Assembly (NCBI GenBank): GCA_949126835.1
Contig: CASBPS010000102.1
Coordinates: 1-64,000, forward strand
Length of the DNA stretch: 64,000 nucleotides
Direction of reading: 5' to 3'
Origin: Anisus vortex
Lineage: Eukaryota > Mollusca > Gastropoda > Planorbidae
Positions 36,701 to 52,100 of the stretch are shown piece after piece. The first letter of the stretch is position 1. Each line of letters begins with the position of its first letter. The position numbers and the translations under genes are program-made. The notes beneath the pieces were generated by a model. That model searched no databases. It was not told the DNA's origin and worked only from the letters and a program-made list of their open reading frames with translations.

Positions 36701-39700
36701 CTTTTATGTTTAAAGTAAATATTTAGTCACTTTTATGTTTATAGTGAATATTTAGTCACTTTTATGTTTAAAGTGTGATATTTAGTCTATTTTATGTTTA
36801 AAGTGAATATTTAGTCAATTTTATGTTTAAAGTGTGAATATTTAGTCACTTTTATGTTTAAAGTGAATATTTAGTCATTTTTATGTTTAAGGTGAATTTT
36901 TAGTCACTTTTATGTTTAAAGTGAATATTTAGTCACTTTGTTTAAAGTGAATATTTATTCACTTTTATCTTTAAAGTGTGAACATTTAGTCACTTTTATG
37001 TTTAAAGTGAATATTTGGTCACGTTTATGTTTAAAGTGTGATATTTAATCACTTTTATGTTTAAAGTGAATATTTAGTCACTTTTATGTTTAAAGTGTAT
37101 ATTTAGTCCCTTTCATGTTTAAAGTATGATATTTAGTCACTTTTATGTTTAAAGTGAATATTTAGTCACTTTTACGTTTAAAGTGTAAATATATTTAGTC
37201 ACTTTTATGTTTAAAGTGAATATTTAGTAACTTTTATGTTTAGAGTGAATATTTAGTCACTTTTATGTTTAAAGTGTATATTTAGTCCCTTTCATGTTTA
37301 AAGTATGATATTTAGTCACTTTTATGTTTAAAGTGAATATTTAGTCACTTTTATGTTTAAAGTGTGAATATTTAGTCACTTTTATGTTTAAAGTGAATAT
37401 TTAGTAACTTTTATGTTTAAAGTGAATATTTAGTAACTTTTATGTTTAAAGTGAATATTTAGTCACTTTTATGTTTAAAGTAAATATTTAGTCACTTTTT
37501 TGTTTAAAGTGTGAACATTTAGTCACTTTTATGTTTAAAGTGAATATTTAGTCACTTTTATGTTTAAAGTGAATATTTAGTCACTTTTATGTTTAAAGTG
37601 TGATATTTAGTAACTTTTATGTTTAAAGTGAATATTTAGTCACTGTAATGTTTAAAGTGTGAATATTAAGTCATTTTTATGTTTAAAGTGAATATTTAGT
37701 CACTGTAATGTTTAAAGTGTGAATATTAAGTCATTTTTATGTTTAAAGTGAATATTTAGTCACTGTAATGTTTAAAGTGTGAATATTAAGTCATTTTTAT
37801 GTTTAAAGTGAATATTTAGTCACTTTTATTTTTAAAGTGAATATTTAGTCACTTTTATGTTTAAAGTGAATATTTAGTCACTTTTATTTTTAAAGTGAAT
37901 ATTTAGTCACTTTTATGTTTAAAGTGAATATTTAGTCATATTTATGTTTAAAGTTAATATTTAGTCACTTTTATGTTTAAATTGAATATTTAGTCTTTTT
38001 TATGTTTAAAGTAAATATATTTAGTCACTTTTATGTTTAAAGTGTGAACATTTAGTCACTTTTATGTTTAAAGTGAATATTTAGTCACTTTTATGTTTAA
38101 AGTGAATATTTAGTCACTTTTATGTTTAAAGTGAATATTTAGTCACTTTTATGTTTAAAGTTAATATTTATTCTTTTTTATGTTTACAGTAAATTTATTT
38201 ATTCATTTTTATCTTTAAAGTGTGAACATTTAGTCACTTTTATGTCTAAAGTGTGATATTTAGTCACTTTTATGTTTAAAGTGAATATTTAGTCACTTTT
38301 ATGTTTAAAGTGAATATTTAGTCACTTTTATGTTTAAAGTTAATATTTATTCTTTTTTATGTTTAAAGTAAATATATTTATTCATTTTTATCTTTAAAGT
38401 GTGAATATTTAGTCACTTTTATGTCTAAAGTGTGATATTTAGTCACTTTTATGTTTAAAGTGAATATTTAGTCACTTTTATGTTTAAGGTGTGAATATTA
38501 AGTCATTTTTATGTTTAAAGTGAATATTTAGTCAATTTTATGTTTAAAGTGAATATTTAATCACTTTCATCTTTAAAATGTGAATTATTATTCACTTTTA
38601 TGTTTAAAGTGTGAATACTTAGTCATTTTTATGTTTAAAGTGAATATTTAGTCACTTTTATGTTTAAAGTGAATATTTAGTCACTTTTATGTTTAAAGTT
38701 AATATTTAGTCACTTTTATGTTTAAAGTGAATATTTAGTCACTTTTATGTTTAAAGTGAATATTTAGTCACTTTTATGTTTAAAGTGAATATTTATACAC
38801 TTTTATGTTTAAAGTGAATATTTAGTTATTTTTATCTTTAAAGTGTGAATATTTAGTCACTTTTATGTTTAAAGTGAATATTTAGTCACTGTTATGTTTA
38901 AAGTGAATATTTAGTCACTTTGTTTAAAGTGAATATTTATTCACTTTTATCTTTAAAGTGTGAACATTTAGTCACTTTTATGTTTAAAGTGTGATATTTA
39001 ATCACTTTTATGTTTAAAGTGAATATTTAGTCACTTTTATGTTTAAAGTGTATATTTAGTCCCTTTCATGTTTAAAGTATGATATTTAGTCACTTTGATG
39101 TTTAAAGTGAATATTTAGTCACTTTTATGTTTAGAGTGAATATTTAGTCACTTTTATGTTTAAAGTGTATATTTAGTCCCTTTCATGTTTAAAGTATGAT
39201 ATTTAGTCACTTTTATGTTTCAAGTGAATATTTAGTCACTTTTATGTTTAAAGTGTGAATATTTAGTCACTTTTATGTTTAAAGTGAATATTTAGTAACT
39301 TTTATGTTTAAAGTGAATATTTAGTAACTTTTATGTTTAAAGTGAATATTTAGTCACTTTTATGTTTAAAGTAAATATTTAGTCACTTTTTTGTTTAAAG
39401 TGTGAACATTTAGTCACTTTTATGTTTAAAGTGAATATTTAGTCACTTTTATGTTTAAAGTGAATATTTAGTCACTTTTATGTTTAAAGTGTGATATTTA
39501 GTCACTTTTATGTTTAAAGTGAATATTTAGTCACTGTAATGTTTAAAGTGTGAATATTAAGTCATTTTTATGTTTAAAGTGAATATTTAGTCACTGTAAT
39601 GTTTAAAGTGTGAATATTAAGTCATTTTTTAGTTTAAAGTGAATATTTAGTCACTTTTATTTTTAAAGTGAATATTTAGTCACTTTTATGTTTAAAGTGA

Positions 39701-40149
39701 ATATTTAGTCACTTTTATTTTAAAAGTGAATATTTAGTCACTTTTATGTTTAAAGTGAATATTTAGTCATATTTATGTTTAAAGTGAATATTTAGTCACT
39801 TTTATGTTTAAATTGAATATTTAGTCTTTTTTATGTTTAAAGTAAATATATTTAGTCACTTTTATGTTTAAAGTGTGAACATTTAGTCACTTTTATGTTT
39901 AAAGTGAATATTTAGTCACTTTTATGTTTAAAGTGAATATTTAGTCACTTTTATGTTTAAAGTGAATATTTAGTCATATTTATGTTTAAAGTGAATATTT
40001 AGTCACTTTTATGTTTAAATTGAATATTTAGTCTTTTTTATGTTTAAAGTAAATATATTTAGTCACTTTTATGTTTAAAGTGTGAACATTTAGTCACTTT
40101 TATGTTTAAAGTGAATATTTAGTCACTTTTATGTTTAAAGTGTGAATAT

Positions 40150-42300
40150 TAAGTCATTTTTATGTTTAAAGTGAATATTTAATCACTTTCATCTTTAAAA
40201 TGTGAATTATTATTCACTTTTATGTTTAAAGTGTGAATACTTAGTCATTTTTATGTTTAAAGTGAATATTTAGTCACTTTTATGTTTAAAGTGAATATTT
40301 AGTCACTTTTATGTTTAAAGTGAATATTTAGTCACTTTTATGTTTAAAGTGAATATTTAGTCACTTTTATGTTTAAAGTGAATATTTAGTCACTTTTATG
40401 TTTAAAGTGAATATTTATACACTTTTATGTTTAAAGTGAATATTTAATCACTTTTAGGTTTAAAGTGAATATTTAGTAACTTTTATGTTTAAAGTGAATA
40501 TTTAGTAATTTTTATGTTTAAAGTGAATATTTAGTCACTTTTCTGTTTAAAGTTGGAATATTAAGTCATTTTTATGTTTAAAGTGAATATTTAGTCAATT
40601 TTATGTTTAAAGTGAATATTTAGTCATTTTTATGTTTAAAGTGAATATTTAGTCACTTTTATGTTTAAAGTGTGAATATTAAGTCATTTTTATGTTTAAA
40701 GTGAATATTTAGTCACTTTTATGTTTAAAGTTAATATTTAGTCACTTTTATGTTTAAAGTGAATATTTAGTCACTTTTATGTTTAAAGTGTGAATATTAA
40801 GTCATTTTTATGTTTAAAGTGAATATTTAGTCAATTTTAAGTTTAAAGTGAATATTTAGTCACTTTTATGTTTAAAGTGAATATTTAGTCACTTTTATGT
40901 TTAAAGTGAATATTTAGTCACTTTTATGTTTAAAGTGAATATTTAGTCACTTTTATGTTTAAAGTGAATATTTAGTCACTTTTATGTTTAAAGTGAATAT
41001 TTAGTCACTTTTATGGTAAAAGTGAATATTTAGTTTTTTTATGTTTAAAGTGTGATATTTAGTCACTTTTATGTTTAAAGTGAATATTTAGTCACTTTTA
41101 TGTTTAAAGTGTGAATATTAAGTCATTTTTATGTTTAAAGTGAATATTTAGTAACTTTTATGTTTAAAGTGTGAATATTAAGTCATTTTTATGTTTAAAG
41201 TGAATATTTAGTCACTTTTATGTTTAAAGTGAATATTTAGTCACTTTTATGTTTAAAGTGTGAATATTAAGTCATTTTTATGTTTAAAGTGAATATTTAG
41301 TCAATTTTATGTTTAAAGTGAATATTTAGTCACTTTTATGTTTAAAGTGAATATTTAGTCACTTTTATGTTTAAAGTGAATATTTAGTCACTTTTATGCT
41401 TAAAGTGAATATTTAGTCACTTTTATGTTTAAAGTGAATATTTAGTCACTTTTATCTTTAAAGTGTGAATATTTAGTCACTTTTATGTTTAAAGTGAATA
41501 TTTAGTCACTTTTATGTTTAAAGTAAATATTTAGTCACTTTTATGTTTAAAGTGTGATATTTAGTCACTTTTATGTTTAAAGTGAATATTTAGTCAATTT
41601 TATGTTTAAAGTGTGAATATTTAGTCACTTTTATGTTTAAAGTGAATATTTAGTCATTTTTCTGTTTAAAGTGAATATTTAGTCACTTTTATGTTTAAAG
41701 TGTGATATTTAGTCTTTTTTATGTTTAAAGTGAATATTTAGTCACTTTTATGTTTAAAGTGTGAATATTAAGTCATTTTTATGTTTAAAGTGAATATTTA
41801 GTCACTTTTATGTTTAAAGTGTGAATATTAAGTCATTTTTATGTTTAAAGTGAATATTTAGTCACTTTTATGTTTAAAGTGAATATTTAGTCACTTTTAT
41901 GTTTAAAGTGTGAATATTTAGTCATTTTTATGTTTAAAGTGAATATTTAGTCAATTTTATGTTTAAAGTGAATATTTAGTCACTTTTATGTTTAAAGTGA
42001 ATATTTAGTCACTTTTATGTTTAAAGTGAATATTTAGTCACTTTTATGCTTAAAGTGAATATTTAGTCACTTTTATGTTTAAAGTGAATATTTAGTCACT
42101 TTTATCTTTAAAGTGTGAATATTTAGTCACTTTTATGTTTAAAGTGAATAGTTAGTCATTTTTATGTTTAAAGTGAATATTTAGTCACTTTTATGTTTAA
42201 AGTGTGATATTTAGTCACTTTTATGTTTAAAGTGAATATTTAGTCAATTTTATGTTTAAAGTGTGAATATTTAGTCACTTTTATGTTTAAAGTGAATATT
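40150..42300. repeat. Segment duplicated about 9.4 kb downstream (at about 49.6-51.8 kb)
   Basis: Markers match between this block and 49.6-51.8 kb: AGTTGG at 40551 and 50012 (offset 9461) and ATGGTAAAAG at 41013 and 50416 (offset 9403). The 58-bp change in offset equals two monomers, which the downstream copy lacks. Confidence 0.8.
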
Positions 42301-45200
42301 TAGTCATTTTTCTGTTTAAAGTGAATATTTAGTCACTTTTATGTTTAAAGTGAATATTTAGTCACTTTTATGTTTAAAGTGAATATTTATTCACTTTTAT
42401 CTTTAAAGTGTGAACATTTAGTCACTTTTATGTTTAAAGTGAATATTTAGTAACTTTTATGTTTAAAGTGAATATTTAGTCACTTTTATGTTTAAAGTGT
42501 GATATTTAGTCACTTTTATCTTTAAAGTGAATATTTAGTCACTTTTATGTTTAAAGTGAATATTTAGTCACTTTTATGTTTCAAGTGTGAATATTAAGTC
42601 ATTTTTATGTTTAAAGTGAATATTTAGGCAATTTTAAGTTTAAAGTGAATATTTAGTCACTTTTATGTTTAAAGTGAATATTTAGTCACTTTCATGTTTA
42701 AAGTGAATATTTAGTCACTTTTATGTTTAAAGTGAATATTTAGTCACTTTTATGTTTAAAGTGGATATTTAGTCACTTTTATGTTAAAAGTGAATATTTA
42801 GTCTTTTTTATGTTTAAAGTAAATATTTAGTCACTTTTTTGTTTAAAGTAAATATATTTAGTCACTTTTATGTTTAAAGTAAATATTTAGTAATTTTTAT
42901 GTTTAAAGTGAATATTTAGTCACTTTTATGTTTAAAGTGTGAATATTAAGTCATTTTTATGTTTTAAGTGAATATTTAGTCAATTTTATGTTTAAAGTGA
43001 ATATTTAGTCATTTTTATGTTTAAAGTGAATATTTAGTCACTTTTATGTTTAAAGTGTGAATATTAAGTCATTTTTATGTTTAAAGTGAATATTTAGTCA
43101 ATTTTATGTTTAAAGTAAATATTTAGTCTTTTTTATGTTTAAAGTGAATATTTAGTCACTTTTATGTTTAAAGTGAATATTTAGTCACTTTTATGTTTAA
43201 AGTGTGAATATTAAGTCATTTTTATGTTTAAAGTGAATATTTAGTCAATTTTAAGTTTAAAGTGATTATTTAGTCACTTTTATGTTTAAAGTGAATATTT
43301 AGTCACTTTTATGTTTAAAGTGAATATTTAGTCACTTTTATGTTTAAAGTGAATATTTAGTCACTTTTATGTTTAAAGTGAATATTTAGTCACTTTTATG
43401 TTTAAAGTGAATATTTAGTCAATTTTATGTTTAAAGTGTGAATATTTAGTCACTTTTATGTTTAAAGTGAATATTTAGTCATTTTTCTGTTTAAAGTGAA
43501 TATTTAGTCACTTTTATGTTTAAAGTGTGATATTTAGTCTTTTTTATGTTTAAAGTGAATATTTAGTCACTTTTATGTTTAAAGTGTGAATATTAAGTCA
43601 TTTTTATGTTTAAAGTGAATATTTAGTCACTTTTATGTTTAAAGTGTGAATATTAAGTCATTTTTATGTTTAAAGTGAATATTTAGTCACTTTTATGTTT
43701 AAAGTGAATATTTAGTCACTTTTATGTTTAAAGTGTGAATATTTAGTCATTTTTATGTTTAAAGTGAATATTTAGTCAATTTTATGTTTAAAGTGAATAT
43801 TTAGTCACTTTTATGTTTAAAGTGAATATTTAGTCACTTTTATGTTTAAAGTGAATATTTAGTCACTTTTATGCTTAAAGTGAATATTTAGTCACTTTTA
43901 TGTTTAAAGTGAATATTTAGTCACTTTTATCTTTAAAGTGTGAATATTTAGTCACTTTTATGTTTAAAGTGAATATTTAGTCATTTTTATGTTTAAAGTG
44001 AATATTTAGTCACTTTTATGTTTAAAGTGTGATATTTAGTCACTTTTATGTTTAAAGTGAATATTTAGTCAATTTTATGTTTAAAGTGTGAATATTTAGT
44101 CACTTTTATGTTTAAAGTGAATATTTAGTCATTTTTCTGTTTAAAGTGAATATTTAGTCACTTTTATGTTTAAAGTGAATATTTAGTCACTTTTATGTTT
44201 AAAGTGAATATTTATTCACTTTTATCTTTAAAGTGTGAACATTTAGTCACTTTTATGTTTAAAGTGAATATTTAGTAACTTTTATGTTTAAAGTGAATAT
44301 TTAGTCACTTTTATGTTTAAAGTGTGATATTTAGTCACTTTTATCTTTAAAGTGAATATTTAGTCACTTTTATGTTTAAAGTGAATATTTAGTCACTTTT
44401 ATGTTTCAAGTGTGAATATTAAGTCATTTTTATGTTTAAAGTGAATATTTAGGCAATTTTAAGTTTAAAGTGAATATTTAGTCACTTTTATGTTTAAAGT
44501 GAATATTTAGTCACTTTCATGTTTAAAGTGAATATTTAGTCACTTTTATGTTTAAAGTGAATATTTAGTCACTTTTATGTTTAAAGTGGATATTTAGTCA
44601 CTTTTATGTTAAAAGTGAATATTTAGTCTTTTTTATGTTTAAAGTAAATATTTAGTCACTTTTTTGTTTAAAGTAAATATATTTAGTCACTTTTATGTTT
44701 AAAGTAAATATTTAGTAATTTTTATGTTTAAAGTGAATATTTAGTCACTTTTATGTTTAAAGTGTGAATATTAAGTCATTTTTATGTTTTAAGTGAATAT
44801 TTAGTCAATTTTATGTTTAAAGTGAATATTTAGTCATTTTTATGTTTAAAGTGAATATTTAGTCACTTTTATGTTTAAAGTGTGAATATTAAGTCATTTT
44901 TATGTTTAAAGTGAATATTTAGTCAATTTTATGTTTAAAGTAAATATTTAGTCTTTTTTATGTTTAAAGTGAATATTTAGTCACTTTTATGTTTAAAGTG
45001 AATATTTAGTCACTTTTATGTTTAAAGTGTGAATATTAAGTCATTTTTATGTTTAAAGTGAATATTTAGTCAATTTTAAGTTTAAAGTGATTATTTAGTC
45101 ACTTTTATGTTTAAAGTGAATATTTAGTCACTTTTATGTTTAAAGTGAATATTTAGTCACTTTTATGTTTAAAGTGAATATTTAGTCACTTTTATGTTTA
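41700..45200. repeat. 1825-bp tandem higher-order repeat
   Basis: Two adjacent copies share ATGCT at 42046 and 43871, AGGCAATTTTAAG at 42626 and 44451, AAGTAAAT at 43113 and 44938, and GATTATTTAG at 43264 and 45089, all 1825 bp apart (about 63 monomers). The constant offset over more than 1.2 kb means no indel separates the copies there. Confidence 0.88.
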
Positions 45201-45241
45201 AAGTGAATATTTAGTCACTTTTAGGGTAAAAGTGAATATTT

Positions 45242-46140
45242 AGTCTTTTTTATGTTTAAAGTGTGAATATTTAGTCACTTTTATGTTTAAAGTAAATATT
45301 TAGTCACTTTTTTGTTTAAAGTAAATATATTTAGTCACTTTTATGTTTAAAGTGAATATTTAGTCATTTTTCTGTTTAAAGTGAATATTTAGTCAATTTT
45401 ATGTTTAAAGTGTGAATATTTAGTCACTTTTAAGTTTAAAGTGAATATTTAGTCACTTTTATGTTTAAAGTGAATATTTAGTCACTTTTATGTTTAAAGT
45501 GAATATTTAGTCACTTTTATGTTTAAAGTGAATATTTAGTCACTTTTATGTTTAAAGTGAATATTTAGTCACTTTTATGTTAAAAGTGAATATTTAGTCT
45601 TTTTTATGTTTAAAGTGTGAATATTTAGTCACTTTTATGTTTAAAGTAAATATTTAGTCACTTTTTTGTTTAAAGTAAATATATTTAGTCACTTTTATGT
45701 TTAAAGTGAATATTTAGTCATTTTTCTGTTTAAAGTGAATATTTAGTCAATTTTATGTTTAAAGTGTGAATATTTAGTCACTTTTAAGTTTAAAGTGAAT
45801 ATTTAGTCACTTTTATGTTTAAAGTGAATATTTAGTCACTTTTATGTTTAAAGTGAATATTTAGTCACTTTTATGTTTAAAGTGAATATTTAGTCACTTT
45901 TATGTTTAAAGTGAATATTTAGTCACTTTTATGTTAAAAGTGAATATTTAGTCTTTTTTATGTTTAAAGTGTGAATATTTAGTCACTTTTATGTTTAAAG
46001 TAAATATTTAGTCACTTTTTTGTTTAAAGTAAATATATTTAGTCACTTTTATGTTTAAAGTGAATATTTAGTCATTTTTCTGTTTAAAGTGAATATTTAG
46101 TCAATTTTATGTTTAAAGTGTGAATATTTAGTCACTTTTT
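45242..46140. repeat. 354-bp (12-monomer) higher-order repeat
   Basis: AGTCTTTTTT followed by the same ordered series of 12 monomers occurs at 45242, 45596 and 45950, exactly 354 bp apart. The unit consists of nine 29-bp and three 31-bp monomers (9x29 + 3x31 = 354). Its order includes TTTTTTG, AAATATATTT, TTTTTCTG, TCAATTT and TTTTAAG variants, then a run of plain monomers ending in GTTAAAAG. Confidence 0.9.
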
Positions 46141-49100
46141 TGTTTAAAGTAAATATATTTTGTCACTTTTATGTTTAAAGTGAATATTTAGTAATTTTTA
46201 TGTTTAAAGTGAATATTTAGTCACTTTTATGTTTAAAGTGTGAATATTAAGTCATTTTTATGTTTAAATTGAATATTTAGTCAATTTTATGTTTAAAGTG
46301 AATATTTAGTCATTTTTATGTTTAAAGTGAATATTTAGTCACTTTTATGTTTAAAGTGTGAATATTAAGTCATTTTTATGTTTAAAGTGAATATTTAGTC
46401 AATTTTATGTTTAAAGTGAATATTTAGTCACTTTTATGTTTAAAGTGAATATTTAGTCACTTTTATCTTTAAAGTGTGAACATTTAGTCACTTTTATGTT
46501 TAAAGTTAATATTTGGTCACTTTTATGTTTAAAGTGTGATATTTAGTCACTTTTATGTTTAAAGTGAATATTTAGTCACTTTTATGTTTAAAGTGTATAT
46601 TTAGTCCCTTTCATGTTTAAAGTGTAAATATATTTAGTCACTTTTATGTTTAAAGTGAATATTTAGTCACTTTTATGTTTAAAGTGAATATTTAGTCACT
46701 TTATGTTTAAAGTGTGAATATTTAGTCACTTTTATGTTTAAAGTGAATATTTAGTCATTTTTATGTTTAAAGTGAATATTTAGTCACTTTTATGTTTAAA
46801 GTGAATATTTAGTCACTTTTATGTTTAAAGTGAATATTTAGTCACTTTTATGATTAAAGTGTGATACTTAGTCACTTTTATGTTTAAAGTAAATATTTAG
46901 TCACTTTTATGTTTAAAGTGTGAATATTAAGTCATTTTTATGTTTAAAGTGAATAATTAGTCAATTTTAAGTTTAAAGTGAATATTTAGTCACTTTTATG
47001 TTTAAAGTGAATATTTAGTCACTTTTATGTTTAAAGTGAATATTTAGTCACTTTTATGTTTAAAGTGTGAATATTAAGCCATTTTTATGTTTAAAGTGAA
47101 TATTTAGTCAATTTTATGTTTTAAAGTGAATATTTAGTCACTTTTATGTTTAAAGTGAATATTTAGTCACTTTTATGTTTAAAGTGAATATTTAGTCACT
47201 TTTATGTTTAAAGTGAATATTTAGTCACTTTTCTTTAAAGTGAATATTTAGTCACTTTTATGTTTAAAGTGAATATTTAGTCACTTTTCTTTAAAGTGAA
47301 TATTTAGTCACTTTTATGTTTAAAGTGTGAATATTAAGTCATTTTTATGTTTAAAGTGAATATTTAGTCAATTTTATGTTTAAAGTGAATATTTAGTCAC
47401 TTTTATGTTTAAAGTGAATATTTAGTCACTTTTATGTTAAAAAGAATATTTAGTCACTTTTATGTTTAAAGTGAATATTTAGTCTTTTTTATGTTTAAAG
47501 TAAATATATTTATTCATTTTTATCTTTAAAGTGTTAACATTTAGTCACTTTTATGTTTAAAGTAAATATTTAGACACTTTTATGATTAAAGTAAATATTT
47601 AGACACTTTTATGTTTAAAGTGAATATTTAGTCACTTTATGTTTAAAGTGTGATATTTAGTCACTTTTATGTCTAAAGTGAATATTTAGTCACTTTTATG
47701 TTTAAAGTGTGAATATTAAGTCATTTTTGATGTTTAAAGTGAATTTTAGTCAATTTTATGTTTAAAGTGAATATTTAGTCACTTTTATGTTTAAAGTGAA
47801 TATTAGTCACTTTATGTTTAAAGTGAATATTTAGTCACTTTATGTTTAAAGTGTGAATATTAAGCCATTTTTATGTTTAAAGTGAATATTTAGTCACTTT
47901 TATGTTTTAAAGTGAATATTTAGTCACTTTTATGTTTAAAGTGAATATTTAGTCTTTTTATGTTTAAAGTGGAATATTTAGTCACTTTATGTTTACAAGT
48001 GAATACTTAGTCACTTTTCTTTAAAGTGAATATTTAGTCACTTTTATGTTTAAAGTTAATATTTAGTCACTTTTCTTTAAAGTGAATATTTAGTCACTTT
48101 ATGTTTAAAGTGTGAATATTAAGTCATTTTTATGTTAAAGTGAATATTTAGTCAATTTTATGTTAAAGTTAATATTTAATCACTTTCATCTTTAAAATGT
48201 GAATATTTAGTCACTTTTATGTTTAAAGTGTGAATACTTAGTCATTTTTATGTTTAAAGTGAATATTTAGTCACTTTTATGTTTAAAGTGATATTTAGTC
48301 ACTTTTATGTTTAAAAAGAATATTTAGTCACTTTTATGTTTAAAGTGAATATTTAGTCTTTTTTATGTTTAAAGTAAATATATTTATTCATTTTTATCTT
48401 TAAAGTGTGAACATTTAGTCACTTTTATGTTTAAAGTAAATATTTAGACACTTTTATGTTTAAAGTAAATATTTAGACACTTTTATGTTTAAAGTGAATA
48501 TTTAGTCACTTTTATGTTTAAAGTGTGATATTTAGTCACTTTTATGTTTAAAGTGAATATTTAGTCACTTTTATGTTTAAAGTGTGAATATTAAGTCATT
48601 TTTGTTTAAAGTGAATATTTAGTCAATTTATGTTTAAAGTGAATATTTAGTCACTTTTATGTTTAAAGTGAATATTTAGTCACTTTTATGTTTAAAGTGT
48701 GAAAATTGTCATTTTTATGTTTAAAGTGAATATTTAGTCAATTTATGTTTAAAGTGAATATTTAGTCACTTTTATCTTTAAAGTATGAATATTTAGTCAC
48801 TTTTATGTTTAAGTGAATATAGTCACTTTTATGTTTAAAGTAATTATTTAGTCATTTTATGTTTAAAGTGTGATATTTAGTCACTTTTATGTTTAAATTG
48901 AATATTAGTCACTTTTATGTTTAAAGTGAATATTTAGTCACTTTCATCTTTAAAATGTGAATATTTAGACACTTTTATGTTTAAAGTGAATATTTAGTCA
49001 CTTTTATGTTTAAAGTGTGATATTTAGTCACTTTTATGTTTAAAGTGAATATTTAGTCACTTTTATGTTTAAAGTGTGAATATTAAGTCATTTTTGTTTA

Positions 49101-52100
49101 AAGTGAATATTTAGTCAATTTTATGTTTAAAGTGAATATTTAGTCACTTTTATGTTTAAAGTGAATATTTAGTCACTTTTATGTTTAAAGTGTGAAAATT
49201 GTCATTTTTATGTTTAAAGTGAATATTTAGTCAATTTTATGTTTAAAGTGAATATTTAGTCACTTTTATCTTTAAAGTATGAATATTTAGTCACTTTTAT
49301 GTTTAAAGTGAATATAGTCACTTTTATGTTTAAAGTAATTATTTAGTCATTTTTATGTTTAAAGTGTGATATTTAGTCACTTTTATGTTTAAATTGAATA
49401 TTTAGTCACTTTTATGTTTAAAGTGAATATTTAGTCACTTTCATCTTTAAAATGTGAATATTTAGTCACTTTTATGTTTAAAGTGTGAATATTTAGTCAT
49501 TTTTATGTTTAAAGTGAATATTTAGTCACTTTTATGTTTAAAGTGAATATTTAGTCACTTTTATGTTTAAAGTGTGAATATTAAGTCATTTTTATGTTTA
49601 AAGTGAATATTTAGTCAATTTTATGTTTAAAGTGAATATTTAATCACTTTCATCTTTAAAATGTGAATTATTATTCACTTTTATGTTTAAAGTGTGAATA
49701 CTTAGTCATTTTTATGTTTAAAGTGAATATTTAGTCACTTTTATGTTTAAAGTGAATATTTAGTCACTTTTATGTTTAAAGTGAATATTTAGTCACTTTT
49801 ATGTTTAAAGTGAATATTTAGTCACTTTTATGTTTAAAGTGAATATTTAGTCACTTTTATGTTTAAAGTGAATATTTATACACTTTTATGTTTAAAGTGA
49901 ATATTTAATCACTTTTAGGTTTAAAGTGAATATTTAGTAACTTTTATGTTTAAAGTGAATATTTAGTAATTTTTATGTTTAAAGTGAATATTTAGTCACT
50001 TTTCTGTTTAAAGTTGGAATATTAAGTCATTTTTATGTTTAAAGTGAATATTTAGTCAATTTTATGTTTAAAGTGAATATTTAGTCATTTTTATGTTTAA
50101 AGTGAATATTTAGTCACTTTTATGTTTAAAGTGTGAATATTAAGTCATTTTTATGTTTAAAGTGAATATTTAGTCACTTTTATGTTTAAAGTTAATATTT
50201 AGTCACTTTTATGTTTAAAGTGAATATTTAGTCACTTTTATGTTTAAAGTGTGAATATTAAGTCATTTTTATGTTTAAAGTGAATATTTAGTCAATTTTA
50301 AGTTTAAAGTGAATATTTAGTCACTTTTATGTTTAAAGTGAATATTTAGTCACTTTTATGTTTAAAGTGAATATTTAGTCACTTTTATGTTTAAAGTGAA
50401 TATTTAGTCACTTTTATGGTAAAAGTGAATATTTAGTTTTTTTATGTTTAAAGTGTGATATTTAGTCACTTTTATGTTTAAAGTGAATATTTAGTCACTT
50501 TTATGTTTAAAGTGTGAATATTAAGTCATTTTTATGTTTAAAGTGAATATTTAGTAACTTTTATGTTTAAAGTGTGAATATTAAGTCATTTTTATGTTTA
50601 AAGTGAATATTTAGTCACTTTTATGTTTAAAGTGAATATTTAGTCACTTTTATGTTTAAAGTGTGAATATTAAGTCATTTTTATGTTTAAAGTGAATATT
50701 TAGTCAATTTTATGTTTAAAGTGAATATTTAGTCACTTTTATGTTTAAAGTGAATATTTAGTCACTTTTATGTTTAAAGTGAATATTTAGTCACTTTTAT
50801 GCTTAAAGTGAATATTTAGTCACTTTTATGTTTAAAGTGAATATTTAGTCACTTTTATCTTTAAAGTGTGAATATTTAGTCACTTTTATGTTTAAAGTGA
50901 ATATTTAGTCACTTTTATGTTTAAAGTAAATATTTAGTCACTTTTATGTTTAAAGTGTGATATTTAGTCACTTTTATGTTTCAAGTGAATATTTAGTCAA
51001 TTTTATGTTTAAAGTGTGAATATTTAGTCACTTTTATGTTTAAAGTGAATATTTAGTCATTTTTCTGTTTAAAGTGAATATTTAGTCACTTTTATGTTTA
51101 AAGTGTGATATTTAGTCACTTTTATGTTTAAAGTGAATATTTAGTCACTTTTATGTTTAAAGTGTGAATATTAAGTCATTTTTATGTTTAAAGTGAATAT
51201 TTAGTCACTTTTATGTTTAAAGTGTGAATATTAAGTCATTTTTATGTTTAAAGTGAATATTTAGTCACTTTTATGTTTAAAGTGAATATTTAGTCACTTT
51301 TATGTTTAAAGTGTGAATATTTAGTCATTTTTATGTTTAAAGTGAATATTTAGTCAATTTTATGTTTAAAGTGAATATTTAGTCACTTTTATGTTTAAAG
51401 TGAATATTTAGTCACTTTTATGTTTAAAGTGAATATTTAGTCACTTTTATGCTTAAAGTGAATATTTAGTCACTTTTATGTTTAAAGTGAATATTTAGTC
51501 ACTTTTATCTTTAAAGTGTGAATATTTAGTCACTTTTATGTTTAAAGTGAATATTTAGTCATTTTTATGTTTAAAGTGAATATTTAGTCACTTTTATGTT
51601 TAAAGTGTGATATTTAGTAACTTTTATGTTTAAAGTGAATATTTTGTCAATTTTATGTTTAAAGTGTGAATATTTAGTCACTTTTATGTTTAAAGTGAAT
51701 ATTTAGTCATTTTTCTGTTTAAAGTGAATATTTAGTCACTTTTATGTTTAAAGTGAATATTTAGTCATTTTTCTGTTTAAAGTGAATATTTAGTCTTTTT
51801 TATGTTTAAAGTAAATATTTAGTCACTTTTTTGTTTAAAGTAAATATATTTAGTCACTTTTATGTTTAAAGTGAATATTTAGTCACTTTTATGCTTAAAG
51901 TGAATATTTAGTCACTTTTATGTTTAAAGTGAATATTTAGTCACTTTTATCTTTAAAGTGTGAATATTTAGTCACTTTTATGTTTAAAGTGAATATTTAG
52001 TCACTTTTATGTTTAAAGTAAATATTTAGTCACTTTTATGTTTAAAGTGTGATATTTAGTCACTTTTATGTTTAAAGTGAATATTTAGTCAATTGTATGT

